A DNA stretch of 8,485 nt from Eubacteriales bacterium (GTDB lineage Bacteria > Bacillota > Clostridia > Christensenellales > CAG-138): NCBI GenBank assembly GCA_028701165.1, contig JAQVRG010000037.1, forward strand, positions 1 through 8,485, read 5' to 3'. This document shows positions 1 through 5,371 of the stretch, piece after piece. The translations under genes and the position numbers were made by a program. Below the pieces are notes generated by a model that was not told the DNA's origin, did no database searches, and saw nothing but the letters and a program-made list of their open reading frames with translations. The first letter of the stretch is position 1, and each line of letters begins with the position of its first letter.

Positions 1-210
1 TTGCGCGTCTTTGATGTTGTTCTCGAACCGCCGGATATCCGAAAGGCGCGTGCGCGCCGTAAGGGAATCGAGCACCCCCACCGGATCGTCCGAAAGGCGC
101 ACGATCTTGCGAGTGGTGGAAAGCTGCTGGGTAAACTTATCCATCTTCTGGAGGTTATTCTGCATATTCCTCTGGAAGGCGTCCGTCATCATATTATTCG
201 TAATACGCAT
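1..210 (-). CDS. flgL: Flagellar hook-filament junction protein FlgL (HAP3), N-terminal part, cut by window edge
   Basis: This is the first 70 codons of FlgL, the second hook-associated protein, which joins the FlgK ring to the flagellin filament outside the cell. The N-terminus begins MRITNNMMTDAFQRNM and contains the flagellin-like D0/D1 segment, including LSDDPVG at about residues 38-44, where flagellins and FlgL carry S-DDP-G. The start is an ATG at 208-210, preceded by a perfect AAGGAGG at 217-223. That ribosome binding site shares bases with the flgK stop codon, and the gap to flgK is 11 nt, so translation is probably coupled. The reading frame is intact to base 1 and the rest lies outside the window. 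The position directly after flgK and the family match make the call firm despite truncation. Confidence 0.93.
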   Translation of the reverse strand, partial: MRITNNMMTDAFQRNMQNNLQKMDKFTQQLSTTRKIVRLSDDPVGVLDSLTARTRLSDIRRFENNIKDAQ

Positions 211-216
211 AAGCTT

Positions 217-224
217 CCTCCTTA
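217..224 (-). promoter_or_regulatory. Ribosome binding site of flgL fused to the flgK stop codon
   Basis: On the minus strand the flgK stop and the flgL Shine-Dalgarno read as TAAGGAGG, so the last two bases of TAA are the first two of AAGGAGG. The ATG follows six bases later. This arrangement lets a ribosome ending flgK re-initiate at flgL and should keep the two junction proteins in fixed ratio (inference). Confidence 0.8.
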
Positions 225-1937
225 TCTGCCGACCGTGCCCATCTTATTGATAAGCGTATCCAGTTCGTCGTCGATAGCGGTAAGGATACGGGCCGCCGCA
301 TTGTATGCGTGGGTATAGCGCACCATATCCGTCATTTCATCGTCGAGCGACACGCCGGAAACGGACTGCCGCTGCTGCTCCACCGCGGCTTGCCGGCTCG
401 CCTGCGCCGCGTTCATGTTGATAAAATGCTTCTCCGTCGTGCCGACGCTGGTCACAAGCGTCGTAAGGCCGCTGGAGAAGTTGTTGGGCAGACCCAGCTC
501 GTCCTTGCGGTTGAAAAGGTCGATGATCTCGTTGACCTTGCTGTTGTTGCCCATGAGCTGGTTGACGTCGTCGTACTTTTCGTCCGGGGACAGCACCTTC
601 TCGCTGGACCCAGCGATAAAGTGTGTGGAGTTGAGCACCGCCGCCGAGAGGGAGAAGTTGCGCGCGTTGACCTCCGAATAGTCCGCGTAGTTGCCCGCGT
701 TAAAGAAATCCAAGCCCTGTACGGATTCAAAATACCATGTGCCGTCCTTGGCCTGCTGCGCCTGAATGCCGCGTTCCATGATGAACTGGCCGTTCTCGTT
801 GACGTTGGGCGTACCGTCCTCGTTCATGCGGTGATACATCACCTCTTCGCCGCCGGCGAGGTTTTGGCTAAGCGTAAAGGGCAGCGTATAGCCCGTTTCG
901 TGGATGGCGTTGACCTCGCGCGCGATCTTGCGCGCCAGCTCGTTAAGCTGTTCCACCACATACGGTATACCCGCCGTATCCTCGTCTGTGCCGTCACGCA
1001 GGTCGAAATATGCTTGCAGCTCTCCGCCCTCGGGCTTGATCTGATCCTTAAGCACAACGCTGGGCTTGCCGAACGCGTCCGCCCAAGTCACGGTATACTG
1101 CTTGCCGATCACAGGCTCGTTGGAGAGGACATCCAGCACATTATCCGTTCCCATGGGGTTTACGACGATCTTATTGCTCTCGGCGCCGCTTACAAGCTCG
1201 CGTCCGCCGATCGTCACGACCATCTGTCCCTTGATATCCTCGTAGTAATCGATGCCGATGTAGCCGCTTAGCTCATCCAGCGCGTTGTTGCGCTTGTCGC
1301 GCAGGTCGTTTGCCTGTGAGCCCGTCATCTCATAGCCGAAAATCTGCTCGTTGAGCTCGGCGATGTAGGATGCGGTATCGTTGATCTGATCCACGATGGT
1401 CGAAATGTTGGTGTTGATATTGCTATGCTGCTCGGCAAGCTTGCCGTACACAGAGTTGAAGGATTCCGTCAGCTGTATGCCCGCTTCCACCAAGGTGGTG
1501 CGGATGTCCTTGGAGGAGACATTCTTGGATACATTGTTGAGCGCAATGCCAAAATCCTCCAGCGCGTTATAGATGCTCGCCGAGGAATCCGAATCCTCCA
1601 GCACGGAATTGAATATCTGCTCTACGGAATAGAACTGCGTTTCGCAGGTATCCCAATAGGTTGTTTGCGCATTTTCCTCACGGTAGGTTTTATCCAAAAA
1701 CAGATCGCGTATCTGACCCACCTTCAGCGCTTCGGAGCCTTGGCCGGTGGTATATTTGCTGTCGATCGCAAATTGCGTGACGGACTTGGCGACAACCTTA
1801 GCCGCCGTGTCCAGCCGCTGCCGCGTATAGCCTTGCGTATCCACGTTAGAGACGTTATGGCCGGTGATATTCAGTTCGCTCTGGGCGGTATATAAGCCGG
1901 ATCGCGCTACCTCCAGCCCGTAAAATGTTGATCGCAT
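222..1937 (-). CDS. flgK: Flagellar hook-associated protein FlgK (HAP1)
   Basis: FlgK forms the first ring of the hook-filament junction; it is exported by the flagellar type III system and bound by FlgN before export. The protein has 571 residues, slightly longer than the E. coli protein (about 547). The N-terminal D0 helix starts MRSTFYGLEVARSGL, followed by the axial-protein motif GHNVSNVDTQGYTRQR at residues 26-41. The C-terminal D0 helix lies at about 528-571 and starts GVSLDDEM, with the FlgK pattern of an amphipathic helix ending ELDTLINKM. The middle (about 120-500) is the variable surface-exposed part, with a RDKRNNALDELSGYIGIDY segment near 212-230 that is usual in FlgK. The ATG at 1935-1937 has AAGGAG at 1943-1948. 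It lies 34 nt after flgN and 11 nt before flgL. No signal peptide is expected or seen. Confidence 0.97.
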   Translation of the reverse strand: MRSTFYGLEVARSGLYTAQSELNITGHNVSNVDTQGYTRQRLDTAAKVVAKSVTQFAIDSKYTTGQGSEALKVGQIRDLFLDKTYREENAQTTYWDTCETQFYSVEQIFNSVLEDSDSSASIYNALEDFGIALNNVSKNVSSKDIRTTLVEAGIQLTESFNSVYGKLAEQHSNINTNISTIVDQINDTASYIAELNEQIFGYEMTGSQANDLRDKRNNALDELSGYIGIDYYEDIKGQMVVTIGGRELVSGAESNKIVVNPMGTDNVLDVLSNEPVIGKQYTVTWADAFGKPSVVLKDQIKPEGGELQAYFDLRDGTDEDTAGIPYVVEQLNELARKIAREVNAIHETGYTLPFTLSQNLAGGEEVMYHRMNEDGTPNVNENGQFIMERGIQAQQAKDGTWYFESVQGLDFFNAGNYADYSEVNARNFSLSAAVLNSTHFIAGSSEKVLSPDEKYDDVNQLMGNNSKVNEIIDLFNRKDELGLPNNFSSGLTTLVTSVGTTEKHFINMNAAQASRQAAVEQQRQSVSGVSLDDEMTDMVRYTHAYNAAARILTAIDDELDTLINKMGTVGR

Positions 1938-1971
1938 GGCCGCTCCTTCCCGTGGTCGTATGGTTTGTTCG

Positions 1972-2472
1972 TCAGATCTCGCTGTCCAAAAACCGGGCGG
2001 CGCTTAGGGTATTGGGCTCCAGCTCCGCGCCGTTCATGTTGTAGTAGGTTCCCGGGCCGTTGCCCGTATCTCTTGCCGCGTCCATCACAAACGCCGCAAG
2101 ACGAAGCTTAATTTCAAGCAGACGCGCGTTGGTTTCGTTCTGCCGCCGCAGAAGCTGTAAGCAATCCAGCAGCTGTTCCGCCGCGCGGGTGAGCTGTATG
2201 GCAAGCTCGCCCTGACATTGGCTCGCCATGAAGGATACCGTAACGTTTTCCGGCTGCATGCCCCACATCAGAGCCAACTGGTTCACCACGCCCATGCGCT
2301 CGTTCTCAAGCTTGAAGGCCTGATCGGAGGCTTCCTCCTCCCGTTTCGTCACATCGCCCAAGGCTTTAAGGTCGTCTCGCGTCAAGGCGTCGGTTTTTTC
2401 CCGCGCCAAAGAAAGCAATTGCGTATAGACTTTTCCCAGCTCCAATAGCTGCGCGAGCACCTTCTCCATCAT
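1972..2472 (-). CDS. flgN: FlgN-family export chaperone for FlgK and FlgL
   Basis: FlgN-family proteins (YvyG in Bacillus) are small cytoplasmic helical chaperones that bind the C-terminal helices of FlgK and FlgL and hand them to the export apparatus. This 166-residue protein is almost entirely helix-forming, with regular Leu heptads. It has an early Leu/Lys/Glu-rich helix (residues 1-60), a Q/N-rich helix ending in NETNARLLEIKLRLA, and the family's tail of Tyr-x-x-x-Gly followed by basic-Phe-Leu-Asp-x-x-Ile (FLDSEI) at the end. The start is one of two adjacent ATG codons (2470-2472 or 2467-2469). Neither has a clear Shine-Dalgarno. The flgM stop lies only 6 nt upstream, so translation probably depends on ribosomes finishing flgM. 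The place between flgM and flgK agrees with Bacillus. Family conservation is low, so the call rests on both helical pattern and position. Confidence 0.88.
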   Translation of the reverse strand: MMEKVLAQLLELGKVYTQLLSLAREKTDALTRDDLKALGDVTKREEEASDQAFKLENERMGVVNQLALMWGMQPENVTVSFMASQCQGELAIQLTRAAEQLLDCLQLLRRQNETNARLLEIKLRLAAFVMDAARDTGNGPGTYYNMNGAELEPNTLSAARFLDSEI

Positions 2473-2478
2473 AGGCGT

Positions 2479-2751
2479 TTACAGACCCAGTATCTTGGCG
2501 CTGACGTCCTCGGCGCTTACGTTGTATGTGCCCGCCTGCATGCGCGCCGCGATGTCGCTTACGCGCGCTTGGTACGCGCTGTCCGCCGGCGCGTCCTTGT
2601 GCGCCGCAGCCATGGCGTCGGAATAGATCTTGGCAAAGCCGGATATCTCTACCTTATCCGTGCCCATGCTCACGGGCTTCTGCGCTTGCGTGCGCTGCGT
2701 GCGAGTGGTTTGGTACTGCCCCACGACCGAGTATACTTCGTTGATCTTCAC
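2479..2751 (-). CDS. flgM: Anti-sigma-28 factor FlgM (negative regulator of SigD)
   Basis: FlgM binds the flagellar sigma factor in the cytoplasm and blocks it until the hook is finished, when FlgM is exported. The product is 90 residues. It begins MKINEVYSVVGQY, a usual FlgM start, has the DKVEIS motif at residues 32-37 and a C-terminal sigma-binding helical region from about residue 58. That region has Arg-Val-x-x-Ile-Ala-x-x-x-Gln-Ala-Gly-Thr-Tyr-x-Val and ends SAEDVSAKILGL. I chose the GTG at 2749-2751. The residues after it match the family, and a GGAGAAGGGGG stretch lies just upstream. The same frame stays open upstream to 3048, but that part overlaps yvyF in another frame and has no FlgM-like sequence. 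It sits 80 nt after yvyF and 6 nt before flgN. Its target SigD is encoded at 7187-8047. Confidence 0.93.
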   Translation of the reverse strand: MKINEVYSVVGQYQTTRTQRTQAQKPVSMGTDKVEISGFAKIYSDAMAAAHKDAPADSAYQARVSDIAARMQAGTYNVSAEDVSAKILGL

Positions 2752-2789
2752 TTGCGATTCCCCCTTCTCCGCGCGGCATTCCTGCCTGC

Positions 2790-2815
2790 GGATCGTCGTT
2801 ATTTCTATATTTTCA
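2790..2815 (-). promoter_or_regulatory. Candidate weak SigD (sigma-28) promoter ahead of flgM
   Basis: In the 80-bp gap between yvyF and flgM the minus strand has TGAA, 14 nt, then GACGATCC. The SigD pattern is TAAA, about 15 nt, GCCGATAT. The match is 3 of 4 and 5 of 8. The GACGAT core is shared with the much better promoter at 4892-4918, and the spacer is AT-rich in a GC-rich neighbourhood. A separate SigD promoter for flgM is common in other bacteria. Sequence alone cannot show that it is active. Confidence 0.3.
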
Positions 2816-2831
2816 CAGGCCTGCGCCCGCG

Positions 2832-3221
2832 TTATTCCTTTCTTTCCTCGATGGTGTGCATGCGCGGCCCGGTATAACCGGCGCGTATGGCCTCCTGCGC
2901 CCCGCGCACCTTCATGCCAAGCTTCGCCGCGCATTCGTCGCAAAACCTTCCCGAGGTGATCGCTCTGCCGCACTGATCGCAGCGGAGCAGCCCGCTCGCG
3001 TTTTTCATGGTAAGGCGCGCGTCGCGCAGAAAGCTCATGATCATCCATTCGGGCGTTTCCGTAGCCTCCGCGACCTCCTCCACCGACTGGTCGGGATTAT
3101 CGTAAAGATAATCGCGCACGACCTTGTATCGGTAATCCATCTCCTTAACGCAAGCCGGACAGAAGGGTGTGCCGATGCTGTCAAAAAGCGTGCCGCATGT
3201 CTTGCATTTTTTTAACGCCAT
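2832..3221 (-). CDS. yvyF: YvyF-family flagellar operon protein with two zinc-binding CxxC pairs of pairs
   Basis: This small cytoplasmic protein belongs to the family represented by B. subtilis YvyF, which sits just upstream of flgM there as it does here. Its biochemical role is not established. The product has 129 residues. Two zinc-ribbon-like units are visible: Cys6, Cys9, Cys21 and Cys24 near the N-terminus, and Cys81, Cys84, Cys94 and Cys97 in the second half. Between them lies a predicted helical segment, DQSVEEVAEATETPEWMIMSF, cut here to key residues V47, V50, W59 and F64, which resembles a small helix-turn-helix. This suggests a nucleic-acid or protein-binding role (inference). The ATG at 3219-3221 is chosen because AAAGGAG lies at 3230-3236. 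An upstream in-frame TTG at 3237-3239 has no site. It lies 36 nt after flgG. Confidence 0.85.
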   Translation of the reverse strand: MALKKCKTCGTLFDSIGTPFCPACVKEMDYRYKVVRDYLYDNPDQSVEEVAEATETPEWMIMSFLRDARLTMKNASGLLRCDQCGRAITSGRFCDECAAKLGMKVRGAQEAIRAGYTGPRMHTIEERKE

Positions 3222-3239
3222 TCCCGTTGCTCCTTTCAA

Positions 3240-3269
3240 ATCCGCTCATGCGCGGGCTTAACCGCGGAT
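3240..3269 (-). other. Possible RNA stem-loop between flgG and yvyF
   Basis: The minus-strand transcript reads ATCCGC, 18 nt, GCGGAT, a perfect 6-bp inverted repeat. Inside it is an alternative CGCGG / CCGCG pairing with a 6-nt loop. The first arm includes the last bases of flgG around its TAA. No U-run follows, so it is not a good terminator. It leaves the yvyF ribosome binding site (3230-3236) free. It could be a processing or mRNA-stability element, or chance in GC-rich DNA. Confidence 0.25.
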
Positions 3270-4058
3270 AATGTTTGCCTGATGATCCATTTCATCCGCC
3301 GTGGTAAGCGCGCTCGAAACCAGCGAAAACACCCTTTGGGTGCGGATCAGCCGCGTCATCTCCTGCGCCATATCCACGTTGGAGCCTTCCTGATAGCCCT
3401 GCACGACATGCGTATCCGCGTCGTCCTGCGCGGCGCCCGAATTGTCCGTCGGACGGAACTTATTGGCGCCCACCGCCTCAAGCCCCTTGCGGTTCATGAA
3501 TTTCTTAATGTCCAACTGCCCCACCTGCGTAAAGGTTTGGGTGGGCGGCGTAACGGTATTGTCCGTTTTGACCACGAATACCCTGCCGTCGGCCGCGGTT
3601 TGAATGTCGCTGATGTTCGCGCCCTGCACGTTGATCCGTTGGTTGTTCTTGCCCATGACGTAGGAACCGTCGGAGGTCACAAGGTAGGTCGCGTTACCCT
3701 CCGTAGATAAGGCGAAGCTGCCGTCGCGGGTGTAGCTTAGCTCGCCGTCGCTGTCCTGCACGGTGAAAAAGCCGTCGCCTTGCAGCAGAAAATCCAGCCC
3801 ATAGCCCGTGGAGATCGGCGTGCCCGCCGCAAAGCTGCGCGTGGTTGCGCCCAAGGATGCGCCTACGCCGCGGTTCAAATTATCGTCCGCCTGCGGCTGT
3901 ACGGGACGCTGCAGCTCTTGAAACATGAGGGTCTTAAAATCAGCGCGCGCACCCTTGAAGCCCGTGGTGCCTACGTTCGCCAAATAATTGGCGATGGTAT
4001 CCAGCCGCTGTTGCAGCGTGTTCAGCCCGCTTCGCGCCGTGTATCTCGATTGAATCAT
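3258..4058 (-). CDS. flgG: Flagellar basal-body rod protein FlgG (FlhP-like)
   Basis: FlgG builds the distal rod of the flagellar motor outside the cytoplasmic membrane. The product is 266 residues, close to the 260 of E. coli FlgG. It shows the axial-protein N-terminus with a version of the ANNLANVxTTGFK motif at residues 23-35, QGDGFFTV at 93-100, and YTRDGSF at 109-115. It then has a VGQLDIKKFMNRKGLEAVG segment around 178-197 that is typical of FlgG rather than FlgF, and QGYQEGSNVDM at 220-230 followed by the C-terminal helix. The conserved second Asn of the N-terminal motif is Tyr25 here. The ATG at 4056-4058 is preceded by a GGAGAGGAT stretch. The gap to the upstream flgF is 20 nt, so the two are co-transcribed. 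The pair corresponds to flhO-flhP of Bacillus; choosing FlgG over a second FlgF rests on the central segment. Confidence 0.9.
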   Translation of the reverse strand: MIQSRYTARSGLNTLQQRLDTIANYLANVGTTGFKGARADFKTLMFQELQRPVQPQADDNLNRGVGASLGATTRSFAAGTPISTGYGLDFLLQGDGFFTVQDSDGELSYTRDGSFALSTEGNATYLVTSDGSYVMGKNNQRINVQGANISDIQTAADGRVFVVKTDNTVTPPTQTFTQVGQLDIKKFMNRKGLEAVGANKFRPTDNSGAAQDDADTHVVQGYQEGSNVDMAQEMTRLIRTQRVFSLVSSALTTADEMDHQANIIRG

Positions 4059-4078
4059 ACGCTCTTATCCTCTCCGCG

Positions 4079-4840
4079 CTAGAAGCGCGCGATATCGTTG
4101 ACCGCGGCGTCCAGCGTCTGGTCGATCATGCCCGCTACCCGCTGGCTCGTTTCGTACGCGCGGCTTGCGATGATCATACTCACCATCTGGTTGGCGATGT
4201 TGACGTTGCTGCTTTCGATATAGCCCTGCAAAACGGCGCTGTTTTCCGCGTCCCGCATGCCGGCGTCCTGATAAACGTAGAACAGGTTGCCCGCCTGTTC
4301 GCGGAGATTATCCTCGTTGGTGAATTCCACGATCCGAAGCCGCGCCACCTGATTGCCCGTCACCTCGTCAAAAATCGTGCCGTCGGAGCGAACGACGAAA
4401 TGATCGCTCGTCAGCGTGATGTTGCCGTTTTCCCCCTGCACGGGGTTGCCCAGCACATCCCGCAGCACACCCTGCGCGTCCAGCGTGAAATTGCCAGCGC
4501 GGGTGTAACGGTCGCCCGCCGGTGTGTTCACGACGAAAAAGCCGTCGCCCTCGATGGCCATGTCCGTCGTAAGGCCCGTTTCCTCCGGCGCGCCCTGTCC
4601 GAAGGAGATATTGATCTCATCGATGTGTGTGCCGGTGCTCAGCGGTCCTACCTGCCGATCCTGCCGCAGCACCGCCGGATCGTTCTCTCGATCCAGCAGC
4701 ATATCCTCAAAGGTGCGCGAGAGCATGGATTCCTCACGAAAGCCTATCGTGTCGGCATTCGTAAGGTTATTGGTGATGACGTCCATCTTGTTTCGCTGGG
4801 TGAGCATGCCCGTCCCGGCGATGTATAATCCACGGATCAT
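4079..4840 (-). CDS. flgF: Flagellar basal-body rod protein FlgF (FlhO-like)
   Basis: This is a rod protein of the FlgF/FlgG family, exported by the flagellar type III system. The product has 253 residues, matching E. coli FlgF (251). The N-terminal axial motif DVITNNLTNADTIGFR lies at residues 20-35, EGDGFFVV at 97-104, YTRAGNF at 112-118, and GYIESSNVN at 206-214, followed by the C-terminal helix ending at residue 253. It is shorter in the middle than its neighbour at 3258-4058 and lacks the FlgG-type GQL-FMN-GLEA-G segment, which is why I call it FlgF. The C-terminus is rather FlgG-like, so the two names could be exchanged by a different classifier. The ATG at 4838-4840 has AAAGGAG at 4847-4853. 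It is the first gene after a SigD promoter (4892-4918) and heads the unit that continues to flgL. Confidence 0.87.
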   Translation of the reverse strand: MIRGLYIAGTGMLTQRNKMDVITNNLTNADTIGFREESMLSRTFEDMLLDRENDPAVLRQDRQVGPLSTGTHIDEINISFGQGAPEETGLTTDMAIEGDGFFVVNTPAGDRYTRAGNFTLDAQGVLRDVLGNPVQGENGNITLTSDHFVVRSDGTIFDEVTGNQVARLRIVEFTNEDNLREQAGNLFYVYQDAGMRDAENSAVLQGYIESSNVNIANQMVSMIIASRAYETSQRVAGMIDQTLDAAVNDIARF

Positions 4841-4891
4841 CAGCCGCTCCTTTCTGCTGTTGACGCTGTTCCTACACTTCTTCTACACCCT

Positions 4892-4918
4892 TTATCGTCA
4901 CAAAGCGAAAATACTTTA
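4892..4918 (-). promoter_or_regulatory. SigD (sigma-28) promoter driving flgF-flgG-yvyF-flgM-flgN-flgK-flgL
   Basis: On the minus strand the -35 element is TAAA (4915-4918), the spacer is exactly 15 nt (4900-4914), and the -10 element is GACGATAA (4892-4899). The consensus is TAAA, 15 nt, GCCGATAT/A, so this is 4 of 4 and 7 of 8. The upstream side is AT-rich. Transcription should begin near 4885, giving a leader of about 45 nt before the flgF start, with the flgF ribosome binding site inside it. A terminator lies immediately upstream, so this site marks the start of a transcription unit. The cognate sigma factor is encoded at 7187-8047. Confidence 0.85.
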
Positions 4919-4939
4919 GGGTGCGCCGCTGTTTTTTTA

Positions 4940-4951
4940 CTTATATATAAG
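4940..4951. other. Perfect 12-bp palindrome between terminator and SigD promoter
   Basis: CTTATATATAAG is self-complementary over all 12 bases. It lies just after the terminator stem, partly as its T-rich tail, and 21 bp upstream of the -35 box of the SigD promoter, with a run of seven T (plus strand) at 4932-4938 between. It may act as an AT-rich upstream element or a binding site for a dimeric regulator, or may be only part of the terminator tail. Confidence 0.35.
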
Positions 4952-4984
4952 AAAACATCCCGGCTTATCAAAGAAGCAGGGATG
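4946..4984 (-). terminator. Rho-independent terminator ending the flhG-sigD-fapA unit
   Basis: The minus-strand RNA forms an 11-bp stem with a single T-C mismatch: CATCCCTGCTT pairs with AAGCCGGGATG around a 7-nt loop (stem-loop at 4956-4984). A TTTTCTTAT tail follows directly. It starts 19 nt after the stop codon of the small gene at 5004-5333. Strength, position and orientation fit an intrinsic terminator that separates the upstream sigD-containing unit from the SigD-driven flgF unit. Confidence 0.85.
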
Positions 4985-5003
4985 CGGTTCTTCACGCGCG
5001 AAC

Positions 5004-5333
5004 CTAAATTCGAATATCCACAAGCTTCTCCTCGGCATAGCCCACAGAAGGTACCTTTAAGCCTGCGGGCGCGGCCGGAGACGCCGCCTCCTGCTGCTGT
5101 TTCTTTTCTTCCCGCTCTCTATGCTCCTGTTCTCGCTGTTTTTTATCTGTGATGCGCTTCTGCTCCGCCGGCTCCGTGCCCGTCACGCCCACCGCCTGCT
5201 GCTGCGCGCTTTGGCGCGTCATCCGCGCCGCGTGCTCCCCTGCGATCTCGCTTTTGGCTAGCTGCTCGCTTGCAAGAGGCGTATAGTTCACCGGCCTATG
5301 CGTCATGACCTGTAGATCCATCCCCTTCATCAT
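5004..5333 (-). CDS. Small charged protein of unknown function, last gene of the sigD-fapA unit
   Basis: I do not recognise a named family. The product is 109 residues with no signal peptide, membrane segment or cysteine. Residues 1-55 are polar and Gln/Ala-rich. Residues about 54-85 are very highly charged with many Gln, Lys, Glu and Arg and probably form a coiled-coil or single helix. This is followed by an Ala/Pro linker and a hydrophobic-acidic tail ending KLVDIRI. From memory only, small polar proteins ending in an I/V-D-I-x-I tail occur in other clostridial flagellar clusters, so this may be a divergent member. The start is the first of two adjacent ATGs (5331-5333), with AAAGGAGG at 5342-5349, 8 nt away. 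The strong ribosome binding site, 38-nt gap after fapA and terminator 19 nt downstream support a real gene co-expressed with flagellar functions. Role unknown. Confidence 0.75.
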   Translation of the reverse strand: MMKGMDLQVMTHRPVNYTPLASEQLAKSEIAGEHAARMTRQSAQQQAVGVTGTEPAEQKRITDKKQREQEHREREEKKQQQEAASPAAPAGLKVPSVGYAEEKLVDIRI

Positions 5334-5371
5334 AAAAAACGCCTCCTTTCCCCGTCGATGCCTTTCCCGCG

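Noticed and set aside
309..1271. Plus-strand open frame (320 codons) opposite flgK
   Set aside because: It is a shadow of flgK: Val/His/Arg/Leu-rich, with no domain and no convincing ribosome binding site.
2752..3048. Upstream extension of the flgM frame by 99 codons
   Set aside because: It overlaps yvyF out of frame, its Arg/His-rich sequence is unlike FlgM, and the GTG at 2749-2751 with its purine-rich site gives a normal 90-residue FlgM.
3122..3145. ACCGATAC on the minus strand inside yvyF as a possible SigD site
   Set aside because: The nearest TAA-type -35 word is only about 10 nt away, so the spacing is wrong, and the bases are explained by conserved coding sequence.
3222..3239. TTG start for yvyF adding six residues
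   Set aside because: The TTG overlaps the ribosome binding site serving the ATG at 3219-3221, and the protein from that ATG starts normally just before the first zinc cysteines.
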